Part shown: positions 10,282 through 22,253 of the stretch, in pieces
Layout: every line of letters starts with the position of its first letter
How positions within the stretch are numbered: the stretch's first letter is position 1
Source of the DNA: Odiellus spinosus
Lineage: Eukaryota > Arthropoda > Arachnida > Opiliones > Phalangiidae
Length of the DNA: 64,000 bases
Reading direction: 5' to 3'
Assembly (NCBI GenBank): GCA_963920705.1
Contig: OY987226.1
Location: forward strand, 20,245,600-20,309,599
Program-made: the position numbers and the translations under genes
Notes under the pieces: generated by a model
Databases searched by the model: none
What the model was told of the DNA's origin: nothing
What the model saw: only the letters and a program-made list of their open reading frames with translations

Positions 10282-11278
10282 TATCATAGCTATTTAGATT
10301 TGTATTCCGATGTCAGAAATTCGTAATTTTATAACGTCTTGATAAAATTGAGGATGTTAATTTAAAATAATGCACAAAAATTAAGACCCCTATTATTCTT
10401 TCCAGATCACATTCTTCATATTTTAGGTCTTATAATTAGATTAGTCTCTCCTCGAGGAATACCCTGCTCTGAGAAGCAGATGCCACCGAGGATTTTAAAG
10501 GGAACAGGAAACCTGTTTTCAAAATGTCAAATTTTTATTTTGTAATTTAATTTTCAAACAAATCACCAAATATATGTTAGTTCGAAATTGCAATATTTAT
10601 CTTTCAAATTCAATAACATCAAATATAAATTTCAAAACAATTCAATGGCCAATAACCAGTAAAACAGACTTTCTAGCAAATTAAATGTTTTCAGGCAGTG
10701 TAGGCATCCACTCTATCAGAGTGTAACCTTGGCAACGTTCGCGCCAAAAACACACGCCTCCAATGTTCTTTACTTTCAAACGGATTTAGTCCCGAATTAG
10801 GCTTAGCGTAAAATCAACAAGAGCTTTTTCCGAGTGTAAAAGTGTATCATTTTATCAGTAAAAGATAAAATAATATCGTTTTCGCTTCGGTAAGTCATTT
10901 TATGATAGTTAATGTTTATTTATAATTAAATATATTAAAATTAACTGGTCTAAGTGGCCTCGTGATAACTCTTTAAGCTCACGTGATTAACCATTTTCCG
11001 TTATTGGCTCTTGAAAATATTTTCAAAATAACAAAAACAGAGATAGTTCATGTCTGCGGGTGTGGAGAGAAGTGAGATAGATTTTCATTGCTCTACTTAC
11101 TTTAGACTTTGAGCCACAGACTCTAGATAATCCCGGGACAAGATTACCTAATCGAAATGGCTATATCATGTAGTTCTCTATAGGCAGAGGCCGCAGGACG
11201 GCCGGTTTTGTCCAAGAATTTATTTTTATTTGACTCTAATGGTATTCCAAACTAAAATAAATAATCAAACATGAATTT
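10282..11278. other. Unassigned stretch with a lone TTAA-type end
   Basis: TTTTAAAGGGAACAGG at about 10494 looks like one terminus of a TTAA element, with no partner seen. Otherwise AT-rich, no gene. Confidence 0.35.
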
Positions 11279-11680
11279 ACGTCCGTAACTTTCCCAGAAT
11301 ATTCTAGAAGGTTCCAGAACAGTCTGGAGAGGTCTAAAAAATTCTGGAAAGTGCTTGAAAGTGCTTGAAAGTTCTAGAAAGTTTTTAAATTCTGGAAAAT
11401 TCTATAAATATCAAGAAAATTCTGGAAAGTATTTAATGTCTATGATTTTTCACGGGTTTCTGCTATCAGACAATTTAATTTACTATGTCCGTACGTGCGT
11501 ACGTTCATAAAATTTCCCAGAATACTTAGAAGGTTCCAGAAAAGTCTGTCGAGGTCTAGAAAGTTTTTAAAAGTTCTAGAAAAGTCTGGAGAGGTCTAGA
11601 AAATTCTATAAAATGCTTGAAAGTTCTGGAAAATTGTTGAAAGTTTTGGAAAATTCTAGAAAACTCCCGTGGTTTCTTCT
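11279..11680 (+). repeat. Two units of a TTCTAGAA-rich dispersed repeat
   Basis: Units at 11279-11450 and 11485-11680 share TTTCCCAGAATA, AGAAGGTTCCAGAA and AGTCTGGAGAGGTCTA (AGTCTGTCGAGGTCTA in unit 2). Both are dense in TTCTAGAA, TTCTGGAA and TTCCAGAA words. The array is degenerate, with about 10-base spacing. A third unit is reversed at 47262-47425. GAAnnTTC spacing resembles heat-shock factor sites, but that may be a by-product of the repeat. Confidence 0.65.
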
Positions 11681-11961
11681 AGTATAATATAAAAAGCAAT
11701 ATCATTATTGCCATAATAGTTCTATATATAGTTAATTTTGAGCTCTTTATCTCCTTACCTTAAATTTGCTTATATACGAAGTTGAATGTTCAGTCTTATA
11801 ATAATTCTTTTCGCGTATGTACTTTACTTAATAAGCTCAATTTAAAACTGGAATAGGATAGCGCAATAATGGAGACTATAATTTATTTCGGTTGTTTTTT
11901 TTATCAAGCTTATAATGCACGCTCGTCATTCCAATAATATTCTCCGTGAGGGCTAGCTCTG

Positions 11962-11994
<33 letters not shown>

Positions 11995-12305
11995 GTGAGT
12001 CGCGATACTTAATGTCCGGCAATTATTTATCCTAGAGAGGAAGCAATTTCTTCAACGTTATTTCGCTAAAACGAAAATATTCCCCTTTCTCCAAAATTTG
12101 ACGAATTTTTTTCTTCTTCTTCCTTTTTCGTTCTTATTCCAAATTTTCTTTTCTTTCGCTTATTCTTTCTTCTATACCGCGATTCAATCGCGATTTTCTA
12201 CGCGAGTATGTTACGGAAAGACCAAATCTCGATCAAGTTCCGTTAACACGTCCGATATTTTCAGTACTTCAAAACTCCGTACCCCTTTCGTAAAATATAG
12301 CGTGG
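11681..12305. other. Unassigned stretch with a CT microsatellite
   Basis: A (CT)n tract lies at about 11959-11995. The open frame 12098-12334 is Phe/Ser-rich low complexity and not credible as a gene. Confidence 0.5.
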
Positions 12306-12309
12306 TTAA

Positions 12310-12463
12310 AGGGATAATGCAATCTAACAAGTGATATTCTATCGATTCCTTATCGTTTAAATAGGCCCTCGCCTAATTCACCAGTGGAAAAATTACAAAC
12401 AAATATTAAACTAGAAATAATTTGAAAACGTACCCGGGAAATAGCCTTACTTATTTCGCAACT
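12310..12463 (+). mobile_element. Family B TTAA element, left-end fragment
   Basis: It follows TTAA at 12306-12309 and begins AGGGATAATGCAATCTAA, then shares ATCGATTCCTTATCGTTTAA and TATTAAACTAGAAATAA with full family B copies. The right half is missing. Confidence 0.7.
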
Positions 12464-12651
12464 ACGGAGGCATGTGGTTGCCGATACAGTACTCAGTACG
12501 CAAAATTACAATATCAATTGTAATATGATGGTATTGATTCAAAATATGGAACATACTATTTAATTTTGATAGGGAAGTCAGCATTTATGAAAGACGGTTT
12601 TCAGCGTGGTAGCTGACTCGTAATTCGTGGAGTATAGTAGTCGAGACTATA

Positions 12652-12944
12652 GCTACGGTCACACTAGCATTTCTTAATCGGTTTGAAACGCTAAAATCAA
12701 ACCGATATTCAAATCGCCTGGACTGGTTTTAAGCATCACGTGTTCACGCATTTTCTTTATAAATCGATTTATAGTAGCTTCATCTATCGGTTGTTGAAAC
12801 CGAATCGGTATGAAATTGGTTCCCGAAGCAGTTTCATGAAATAGAATCAAATCGATTCGAGGAAAGTCGGTTTCCCGTTCACACGAGTCCAGCGAAACTT
12901 TTTGGAACTGTTTAAATCGATTCCAAGGCCTCAAATGAACGCAG
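12652..12944 (+). mobile_element. Family F element, copy 2
   Basis: It opens with GCTACGGTCACACTAG and closes with CTCAAATGAACGCAG. It keeps the CTTCATCTATCGGTTG junction uninterrupted, which shows the pre-insertion state of the nested element at 2777-2960. The minus-strand frame here is incidental. Confidence 0.65.
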
Positions 12945-15380
12945 AGTCCTTGAGAGTCGAAGTAATTGGGCTTCGAATTCTTCCGAATGGTCTTGTATAT
13001 TTCTGATCAAAGAACTAATTGCTCCCTTCATCTATAGATCAGATTTTTGTGATCGTAAAAGTCGAAGTAGTCGATGGAACAACAGTTTTCCCAGAATTTT
13101 CGATATTTTGTAGGAAATTTGGATTCGTGGTGATCCTGAATTTCTTCACATTGATAAACTGTTAAAAACATTACCTCTTTAAACCTTTGGTGAAAACGGG
13201 TTGATTTTTTTTAGATAATTGTATTTCAAGATAAGTTTTAAAATGATGTAAAAATGGTAAAATTAACAGAAATTGTACGGTTAATCGTGTATATATAATC
13301 CTAGCCCTATTCATAATCATAACGGCCGTAGCATAACTCACTATATTTTCTATGGTAGCACGACGATTCCGTGTGAATGTAACTTGGAACCTAGTAGTTG
13401 TGGTCTTAAGACTTGAGCTCTCAGTCCTACATGGAAAGTGAAAGTGGTTGGGATTGCGTAGTTAAGGATGGAGAATGATCTTTGAGCGAATTTTCAAGTT
13501 TTTGGGTAAAAAAGGGTTGTAGGATTTTTCGGGCCAATGAAAGAAGAAGAAACCCCGATTCTTCTTTTTTTCTTAGATCTTTAAAAATGATGTTCCTTTT
13601 TGGCGAATCCGGGAGGAGCGGATAGATTTATGATCGGACTCCTCGATCTCGCTCAACCCATTTCGAATAAACTCTGACTAGGATGAATGACCACCTAACA
13701 CCCTAAATTCTCGAAATTCTCTCATCGTTGCTGTAATTGCTTAATGTCAAACATTAGAATATTTCGGAGATCCGATGGCATTGAATGAGAAAATTATGAA
13801 CTAGACATATACATGCTTATATTTTAGCCGGAGGAGATTGTAACAACTTCAGAAAATTCGGGAAAATTAGTGCAAGGTTAAAATAAATCAAATCATCGCC
13901 CATTTATGAAATTCCTCGGGTGTTTAATTTTGACCGCGCAAGCGCAATTGTTTATTTATGTACCGGACCAATCCAAATAAAAGGGGCTAGATTTTAACAC
14001 TTCAGGATTACTTGGAAAGTCATTTGGTTTGACTTTCGTTACCCAACCAAAACATTAGGGGAAACATTCAGGATCTCCCTTTACCACAGGTAAATCATGA
14101 TTCAAGTTTACAACAAACATATTGTGATTGTTATGTGGTTCTGAAAGTTTTGTCGTCAGAGCTTTCGCCCAACGAGATAGGAAAATATACAAAAACTCTA
14201 AACGGTCGAACTACTGAATTCTAAATTGCCCCCTCCAGCGGTTGAGATTGGAACTAAGTAGTCGGTGTTAACATTGCACCGAACTTTCTAGACGTTTAAG
14301 GGGGTGAAAATATATCGACAACTTTCCCCTCTCTCTCGCGAAACGAAGGAGCGTGTCTCGCCCGGCCGTCGCGATTTCGAGTCTGATTTACTCTTGAAAT
14401 AATACATTGGGCCTGGCCGCTTTTCTCTACAAATTTCGGAATATTTAGGTTGAAACCATGGACTGAGAAAATCGGACTCGCTTCATCGTCACCCCAGTAT
14501 GTCATGTTATAAACTTGAAGGATGATTTACTTGTGCCTTTTATTTATGTATCTTGACTTTCCCTTAAATGTAACTCTTTTTATTATTTTGTACGGACTAA
14601 CACTCTTTGACCGAGCCAACGCCGAAAATAGGGTAAAAGTAATAGAAGTTTAAGCCTTAGGAGCCTAGTTTCGTCGAACAAAAACTGAGGTATCTATACT
14701 TCCTGTAGCTCTTTTGTTGGCGCTAAGTGACCAAACAGACGTAGAACAGTCGATAACATCTTCAGTAAAGAATCAATAATACACTTTGAGTTTTTAGTCT
14801 AGCTGAATGGAAAATATGAGTCGTCCTATCGAGTGGTACTGATTTCCGGAAATCGAATAGACCCAGTTTGAATTTGGACAGCTATCGTTGAAGCTTCTAT
14901 TCCCTTTACAATATTTTCTATGGTGCCATAAAATATAAAAACCCTCCATAAATGTATATATCTCAGACAATCGCGCTTAATCATCCTAAGTGGGCAAAAA
15001 TTAATAATTTCTTATTAACTTCGTATTGGCGTTGACGCCCCTCTTTGGGGGAACTAGCGATAGTAGCCAGAACTCGATATTCACCCGCTGAGCCATAATG
15101 CCTTACTCTCACCCTCATAGAGGGAAAAGTAATAAAGTTCCAATTCCCACCATCTTTCTCTCATTTAACCCTGGCACTCGCCGCGTTGATCTCTCCTAGG
15201 GTTTTATTTTGGATAAATTAGAATAAAAAAACCTGGCTTACAAAATGAACGCCAGGTTTTGTTATACAACTTTAACCATTGTTAATAATCCTAGATCTAG
15301 CACGGATAACGGTCCATATGCGGTGGTCTAAGATCTACTGAAGGCTAATAGGCAGATATAATTATTATATTCACTGCAAT
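12945..15380. other. Unassigned 2.4-kb stretch
   Basis: No gene or repeat match was found. It reads as old, featureless intergenic DNA. A stretch near 14290-14510 is somewhat GC-richer, with a 69-codon minus-strand frame of no known type. Confidence 0.4.
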
Positions 15381-15384
15381 GCCG

Positions 15385-15479
15385 TGGTTTAATCAGATCT
15401 AACCGAGGTTTACCTAGCCTTCTCAGTTCAATAAACCACGGTTAATCGTGACTAAACCTCGGTTAAATCTGATTAAACC
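15385..15479. repeat. Inverted repeat, about 27-bp arms
   Basis: GGTTTAATCAGATCTAACCG at 15385 onward pairs with CGGTTAAATCTGATTAAACC ending at 15479, with one mismatch. A second short pair (CCGTGGTTTA and TAAACCACGG) is interleaved. Confidence 0.7.
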
Positions 15480-16035
15480 GGCTAGTTACGCCTCGTCTGA
15501 AAAGGGCTATTACCATTATGTCTCTTTCCTGGATGCTGATGACCATATTGGACTTTTTAGTGATTTTTTAACATTCAGTAAAACCCCCCGCCCAACAAAA
15601 ATATTAACGTCACGACTCCTAGTTCCTCCACCAACTATAGAGGCGGCTAGGGAGAATTTAACTAAGCTGATGACGTCACACCTGCCTTTGACAAGCTGTA
15701 TTGCATCGAAGAGCCCGCAATGGACGGAAGTTCTATATGCACTGTGCCAGGGCTTTTTTATATACCGAATAAAACGAGATGGTCTGGAAACTCCATGGAA
15801 TCCGGAAAATATGTCTCTGGTCCCGGGCAAGAGGAAGAGGACTAAGGGCGGTGTGTGTAGCTTAGTAATCAAGTTTTTGGAATTCATGGCGAGAGTCGGC
15901 CGGGCATTTATCTTGGAGATTAAGTCCACGCGCGTCTCTTTTAATACCAACTCCCTTCGTCGTATAAGAAGCCTTAGGCCCGTTTTTTATACCTTAAAAA
16001 GAGTGTTTACTTTAGCCGCTCTGGCTCCTCACTAA
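15448..16035 (+). other. Unrecognised open frame running into a poly(A) tract
   Basis: A 195-codon frame opens at a GTG within the inverted repeat and stops TAA at 16033-16035, two bases before a run of 21 A. The translation is basic, with no domain I recognise. An antisense frame of 144 codons (15516-15950) is open across the same DNA, so the openness may reflect base composition. The A-run at the end suggests a retroposed transcript. Confidence that it is a real gene is low. Confidence 0.2.
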
Positions 16036-16037
16036 TT

Positions 16038-16058
16038 AAAAAAAAAAAAAAAAAAAAA
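16038..16058. repeat. Poly(A) tract, 21 bases
   Basis: Uninterrupted run of A directly after the open frame; possible tail of a retroposed RNA. Confidence 0.8.
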
Positions 16059-16382
16059 GGCCCCGATAAATCAGCCCCCGATGGAGTCCGATGGGGCAAT
16101 TCTACGCGAAACTAACTAGCTTTGAAACTAAACTGTAGAACTTATAGTAACACGAAGCGCGCTGAAAGGCGAGGAATACACGTGCCCTTTTTTCGTGTCG
16201 AAATGGTCTATCAATATAGGTCAGCTAAATTTGTATTTTCGCCGTCAGCCGGTTTTATACGTATGATTGAAATATTTCATTATATGTTCCTGTGGAATTT
16301 AAGTATTCCTTCCGAAGATCTTCGGTGTTCAGGATGTAAAACACGGGTATATACAGCTCGACTAATAAAGCTTCTCTAGGCC

Positions 16383-16510
16383 CGTTTTCAATTATTATTT
16401 TTTATTTTATTTTTTTGGCCAAAAAAGTAACTTTTTCGTTGCTATATAAATTTTCCTGATGACGAAAAGGTTACTTTTTTTGGCCCAAAAAATATCTTGA
16501 TTGAAAACTC
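16383..16510. repeat. Small foldback element, about 128 bp
   Basis: GTTTTCAAT near the left edge pairs with ATTGAAAAC at the right. Inside, GGCCAAAAAAGTAACTTTTT pairs with AAAAGGTTACTTTTTTTGGCC. It is AT-rich with a loop near 16445. Confidence 0.65.
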
Positions 16511-16681
16511 GCCTTTATGGGAACCCATAGAAAGGCCGTATCCTCTGCGCATGTTTTTGAATATCGCGATCTTCCCATTGGTTATCCACTATAAACATTA
16601 TACAAATCATATTCAGCGTGAAAGGTTCTCCAAGATTAAATTTGGAAAATGGGTCCAAAAATTACGATAGAAGCCTAATTC

Positions 16682-17325
16682 TACAGTCGCAATCGGATAA
16701 TGATAATGAATAACTTTTTTGAGATATTATAATCTCGGTAAATTGTTTGTTAATATAAAATCACAAATAATATAAACAGACGTGTAACAAATGGTAACGA
16801 ATTATCCGGAGATAATTTGCAGCTTGATTAATAAACAAATTACGCGTTTATTCAAAAGGATTATGCGAAGATAAAAATATGATGTTTCTCGAAATCGGTG
16901 TAGATTGAAATATAATAATTATATTTTAATCTAAATCAAAAGTAACCTACTAAATTACTACATTTGGGTTAAAATTCGCGAAGAAACTCGAGTTTCCAAT
17001 TTTCTTATTCGAATGAATAACTGGTATAACATATCAATTTCCCATAACAATTTCCTTTCAATTTAGATTAAAATATAATTATTATATTTCATTCTACACG
17101 CATTTCGAGAAAAATCTTATTGTTATCGTGGCATTATCCGTTTGAATAAATTCGTAATTTGTTTATTAATCAAGATAAAAATTTTATCTTCGGATAATTC
17201 GTATCCGTCTGTTTATATAATTTGTGGTTTTATATTAACGAACAATTTATCCGAGATTATAATATCTGAAAAAGCCTAGTTACAATGAATATCCTAAGTT
17301 ATTCATTATACGATTCCGAGCTCTA
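16682..17325. mobile_element. Family A derivative with two inverted left halves
   Basis: The left part 16682-17052 follows the usual left half of family A. At about 17053 the sequence switches to the reverse complement of the same half and ends CGATTCCGAGCTCTA. Other copies instead end with an AATTCCGAGCTC right half. The product is a foldback of about 300-bp arms, likely made by end exchange. The left terminus (TACAGTCGCAATCGG) is degraded. Confidence 0.75.
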
Positions 17326-17859
17326 CCTTTGAGGGAATGGGCGTTTTGTGGTTTTTAGCTTGGGGGAGGGAAGGGTGGCTGCGAAATTGCATAATCGATG
17401 CCTTTAAATTGAAGGGTATGATCGTTTATCGTTCGAAATGGGAGCTACTTCACTCCCCCGCGATATTCCCCACCTTCATTTATATATAATATAATATAAT
17501 GTCGAAAAGGAGCGGGAACAGTGCAGCGGCTGTTGTTCTCATATAGGATAACTAAGAGTTCATGGAGTCTATTTGACAGCTCGCCATCAACCAGGCTAAA
17601 CTTATACGGTCTTATTATATTATTTATCGGAGATAATATTCAGCTAACTTCCAGCGCGTTGGCAATTGAATACGAAATGGAATATATCGGGGCAGCTGTC
17701 GTCAACGTTAATCTGTTACGCTCATTCGCTCAATGAGCCTCCCTTTCTTATTCCGTTCCCCCCGTTCTAAATGACGTTTAAATAAATGTACGTACCCACT
17801 AAAATGTATTCAACGAATCATAGCACTGATTTCCCATTATATAACGTAAAAAGGATATC
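17326..17859. other. Unassigned stretch
   Basis: No gene. A short TATA-like run lies near 17480. The GTG-initiated frame 17521-17736 has no known domain. Confidence 0.4.
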
Positions 17860-18012
17860 ACTTTATTCCACCAAGGTAAACAACGCCCAGCGAAAGTCCA
17901 GGGAACAATATACCCGCACATTCTGATTCGAGACTCTCGAACTGCCGCAGTCCGTGTAAATAGTAAAAATAACGTTACTCAACTTTACTATAGACCACTT
18001 CGATGGTAGAAA
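17860..18012 (+). repeat. Dispersed repeat Q, copy 2
   Basis: It aligns with 3905-4075. It ends about 70 bases before the satellite and supplies the ATG of the long satellite frame. Confidence 0.6.
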
Positions 18013-18082
18013 AGGGGCATCCTTCAGTATCAGGCATACAAAAGGGGATGAACCCTGTGTTCTCACTGCGCATGCGCTCATG

Positions 18083-19376
18083 CATGGCAATTTCCCCAAA
18101 AAGTCAGGGAAAATTCGGAGAATTTGGCAATTGCCCCAAAAGGTCAGGGAAAATTCGGAGAATTTGGCAATTGCCTCAAAAGGTCAGGGAAAATTCGGAG
18201 AATTTGGCAATTGCCCCAAAAGGTCAGGGGAAAATTCGGAGAATTTGGCAATTGCCCCAAAAGGTCAGGGGAAAATTCGGAGAATTTGGCAATTGCCCCA
18301 AAAGGTCAGGGGAAAATTCGGAGAATTTGGCAATTGCCCCAAAAGGTCAGGGGAAAATTCGGAGAATTTGGCAATTGCCCCAAAAGGTCAGGGGAAAATT
18401 CGGAGAATTTGGCAATTGCCCCAAAAGGTCAGGGGAAAATTCGGAGAATTTGGCAATTGCCCCAAAAGGTCAGGGGAAAATTCGGAGAATTTGGCAATTG
18501 CCCCAAAAGGTCAGGGGAAAATTCGGAGAATTTGGCAATTGCCCCGAAAGGTCAGGGGAAAATTCGGAGAATTTGGCAATTGCCCCGAAAGGTCAGGGGA
18601 AAATTCGGAGAATTTTGCAATTGCCCCGAAAGGTCAGGGGAAAATTCGGAGAATTTGGCAATTGCCCCGAAAGGTCAGGGGAAAATTCGGAGAATTTGGC
18701 AATTGCCCCGAAAGGTCAGGGGAAAATTCGGAGAATTTGGCAATTGCCCCGAAAGGTCAGGGGAAAATTCGGAGAATTTGGCAATTGCCCCGAAAGGTCA
18801 GGGGAAAATTCGGAGAATTTGGCAATTGCCCCGAAAGGTCAGGGGAAAATTCGGAGAATTTGGCAATTGCCCCGAAAGGTCAGGGGAAAATTCGGAGAAT
18901 TTGGCAATTGCCCCGAAAGGTCAGGGGAAAATTCGGAGAATTTGGCAATTGCCCCGAAAGGTCAGGGGAAAATTCGGAGAATTTGGCAATTGCCCCGAAA
19001 GGTCAGGGGAAAATTCGGAGAATTTGGCAATTGCCCCGAAAGGTCAGGGGAAAATTCGGAGAATTTGGCAATTGCCCCGAAAGGTCAGGGAAAATTTCGG
19101 AGAATTTGGCAATTGCCCCGAAAGTCAGGGGAAATTTCGGAGAATTTGGCAATTGCCCCAAAAGGTCGGGGAAAATTTCGGAGAATTTGGCAATTGCCCC
19201 AAAAGGTCAGGGGAAAATTCGGAGAATTTGGCAATTGCCCCGAAAGGTCAGGGGAAAATTTCGAAAATTTGGCAATTGCCCCAAAAGGTCGGGGAAAATT
19301 TCGAAAATTTGGCAAATGCCCCTAAAGGTCAGGAAAAATTCAGAGAGTTTGGCAATTGCTTCAAAATGTCAGGGAA
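18083..19376 (+). repeat. 41-bp satellite array, about 31 units
   Basis: The unit contains the perfect palindrome GGCAATTGCC, then CCCCAAAAGGTCAGGGG (or CCCCGAAAGG), then AAAATTCGGAGAATT. The first units are 40 bp and most others 41 bp. The AAAA form fills the left third and the GAAA form the middle. At the right edge the units decay. All three forward frames stay open for about 440 codons because the unit lacks stops in every phase. I treat these frames as by-products, not genes. Confidence 0.95.
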
Positions 19377-20339
19377 ATTACATATTTTGGTACGTGTCAA
19401 GGAACTGTATTTGAAAGGTTGGCCAATTAATTGTAACCTAATTATTATAAACTGAAAATATTTGCCTAAAGCTTAAAATGTTTTCTCATATTCCGAGTAA
19501 ACTATCGACCCTGATTGATAGACTTAAAAAAGCGTTTCTCAGTGTCACGACCATATACTTTTTAATGTTTGCCAGCTGCTCTAGATACGAATGGTACGAT
19601 GTAAGTTTGTCCATTATAAGCCAAAAATAGGCTTCTTGACTGGTAGGGATAAGGCAATAAGAAAGGTCTTAACTCTTTGGTCCCAGCTTCTCTCGCATCT
19701 GATAAAATATATCCAAATCCTTCTTTTCTATTTTTTCGGCCATCCGTGTACGTACGTGGCTGGGCTTTATGGTTCGAAACTCTTATTCTTGTAGTACAAG
19801 GGGAGGAGGTGGAGATGAGTGCTGGCCCTAATGCTCTTTGAAAAATTTGCTTTTTACATAATCAAAGTCTGAGCAACAAAAATCCAACTGGAAGGATTTT
19901 TTTATTTTATATTCCCGAGAGTGAAATATCTTTTCGAACGGCAGCAGCTGCGCTGATGTTAAGCCTCGTTCCATGCTGAAAAGCTCAAAAGTATAATCAC
20001 ATTTTTCACCCTTCTTTTGGTTTAACGGAAATAGCCGCGCCAGTGATATGTTAAAATCTTAGTACAAAGAAGAGTTCACCGTAAAAATCTTTTCGTCTTA
20101 TATAAAAGGCCACATTATAAACCCTAGAAAAACCATTTTCAGTATATTTTTAAAATCATTGTTAAAAATTAAATTATTTGATTGTTCATAATCTTCTCGG
20201 GGATTTATATTCTTATTTTACTAACCGCTGATTGGTTACCCTCTCTGCTAACACCTTCTACTCAGCTTGAGCTTACTATATTTGAGTGAACTAGACTCTG
20301 TTTCCATAAATTTTGAAAAACGATCGCAATTATTGTAAT
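19377..20339. other. Unassigned stretch
   Basis: No gene or repeat recognised. Frame 19591-19794 has no known domain. Confidence 0.4.
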
Positions 20340-20860
20340 CGAAATTCATCTAACTTAAATTGTTAATTGAATAAGACCATCGTGAATGTCAATCAGATAT
20401 TATCCGTTTGCGAAAGTATATCCATTTCTTATTCGAGTTAACGTATCTCAATGTAAGGCAAACTTTAATTCGTACTCATTGTTATATAAAATTGATACGT
20501 TATACGAGTTATTCATTCGCCAATAAGAAACTTTGAAACTCGAGTTTCTTCGCGGATTTTGTCCAAATATTGAGATCTTGAGGCTAGAATGTAGTAATTT
20601 AGTCGGTTCCTTCCAATTTAGATTAAAATATAATTATTATATTTCATTCTACACGGATTTCGAGAAACTTCATATTTTTATCTTCGCATTATCCGTTTGA
20701 ATAAACGCGATTTTTTTATTAGTCAAACTTCAAATTTTATTTCCGGATAATTCGTATCCATTTGTGGTTTTATATTAACAAATTATCTGAGGTTGGAATA
20801 TCTGGAAAAAGCCTCGATATCAATGGAATGAAGTTATTCATTGTCCGATTACGAGACAGT
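20340..20860 (-). mobile_element. Family A hAT-like MITE, copy 3 (reverse, one end degraded)
   Basis: It contains the conserved blocks ATCGTGAATGTCAATCAGAT, GAAACTCGAGTTTCTTCGCGG and ATTCTACACGGATTTCGAG in reverse order relative to copy 1. The terminus near 20350 lacks GAGCTC. At the other end CCGATTACGAGACAG runs directly into the segment at 20861-20985. Confidence 0.7.
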
Positions 20861-20985
20861 TAATTCTTGGTTTAGAAAAATAGTTCATTAGATAAACGTT
20901 TCTGGTAAGCTTTAGGACCAACTGGTACTAGTGTTTAAAGGGGACTAATTCTGAAATCACTCCAGCCCGATTTATTCTCTATGCA
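20861..20985 (-). repeat. Unclassified segment shared with 796-887
   Basis: It contains ATTAGATAAACGTTTCTGG, CCAACTGGTACTAGTGTTTAA and CCCGATTTAT, which occur in reverse inside family A copy 1. In both places it borders a family A end, so it is either an ancestral part of a longer element or a shared target. Confidence 0.6.
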
Positions 20986-22071
20986 TTCTTATCCACCTAG
21001 CTACGCCTCTGAAGATATCACATGTAATCACATAGAATTAAATCAGTGAAATCATTTCAAATTTGGAATCAGGTGTATAGATTTTTCAAGAGTGGTTAGC
21101 CCCTTAGGTTTGGTTGAGTGTAATTGGTCCATGAGGAATCCCATTTCTTTTACACGTTTAATTTTTTTCCTCGAGTTCTCTTCGTTAATTATGTTAAGCG
21201 TCGTTCTACGATAATCGAATCAGTGTCGTATCATCATACTCCAATCCCAATACATATTCTTCCACGTACAAGTTCTTGTTAATTTTTTATCAATAATTAT
21301 ATCCGGGCAACTCGACGCTCGGCGAGATTCTCCTTAATTAATTTATCAAACGAATCTATCTCCGCTTCCTTCAGTCATATTTCCGAAAACTGCACCGTTG
21401 ATGAATCCTCGGTACAAGCTATTTTGCCTCCTACTTCCCTTCGATGATCTAGTTTCTCTTCTTCCGTAAGGTTTTCAATATATCGTTATTTACTCTTAAG
21501 GGAATTGTAAATCCCCAGGCTTCGCAATTACAGTTTGTTGTTGGAGAAATCCGCATTAGAAAGACGACCGTCGTACACCCGGATAAACGGAATAGACTGG
21601 AATGGCACCGACGCCTTTATATCTTACCCATACGCCTTATCAAATTCATCTTTCCAATTACGACTTCATTCGATTTATTTGATGTTCATTAATGATGGTA
21701 ATTGCGATGAATAGAGTGGAAGGCCGGGAAATGATTTTAAAAGCATTTTTCGTCGGTATTTATGTACCGCTTCCCCTCTCTAAGATTCATTCGGCCTAAT
21801 ACGCATTATGGTTCGAAATAAACTTTTGCCCTTATCAAATCAGAACTTGCTAACGAGCCATGTTCTGAAATCCCAAAGTCCCTCTTTCCTGAACAGTAAG
21901 GACACGGATCCTCTTCAGATTGCATCACTCGCGATTCCTAAATATAAACCCGTCTATCTCGAAAGGTAGAATGAAGTCAGACCTGTTGGGGGCTGAATAT
22001 ATATAATTTTATATATTAAATTAATATTTACCTATTCTCGAATACTTGTCTATGTATTCGTGTAATGTAAT
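20986..22071. other. Unassigned stretch
   Basis: No gene or repeat match seen. Confidence 0.4.
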
Positions 22072-22253
22072 TAAAGCTCAGAATTCGTATAACTTTTGTT
22101 AATTAAATAGGACCATCGTAAATGGCAAACACATATTATCATTCCCTGAAAACATATATCCATTCTAGAAACTTTAACGTACCTGAATGTAAGGCAAACT
22201 TTTTATTCGTACTCAATTGATAAGTTATACTAGTTATTCGTTCGCCGATAAGG

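Noticed and set aside
18083..19376. CRISPR-like array
   Set aside because: Units are contiguous with no unique spacers, and the setting is a eukaryotic genome.
18003..19455. Three long overlapping frames (about 440 codons each) over the satellite
   Set aside because: They are the same 41-bp unit read in different phases; there is no composition or domain evidence for a protein.
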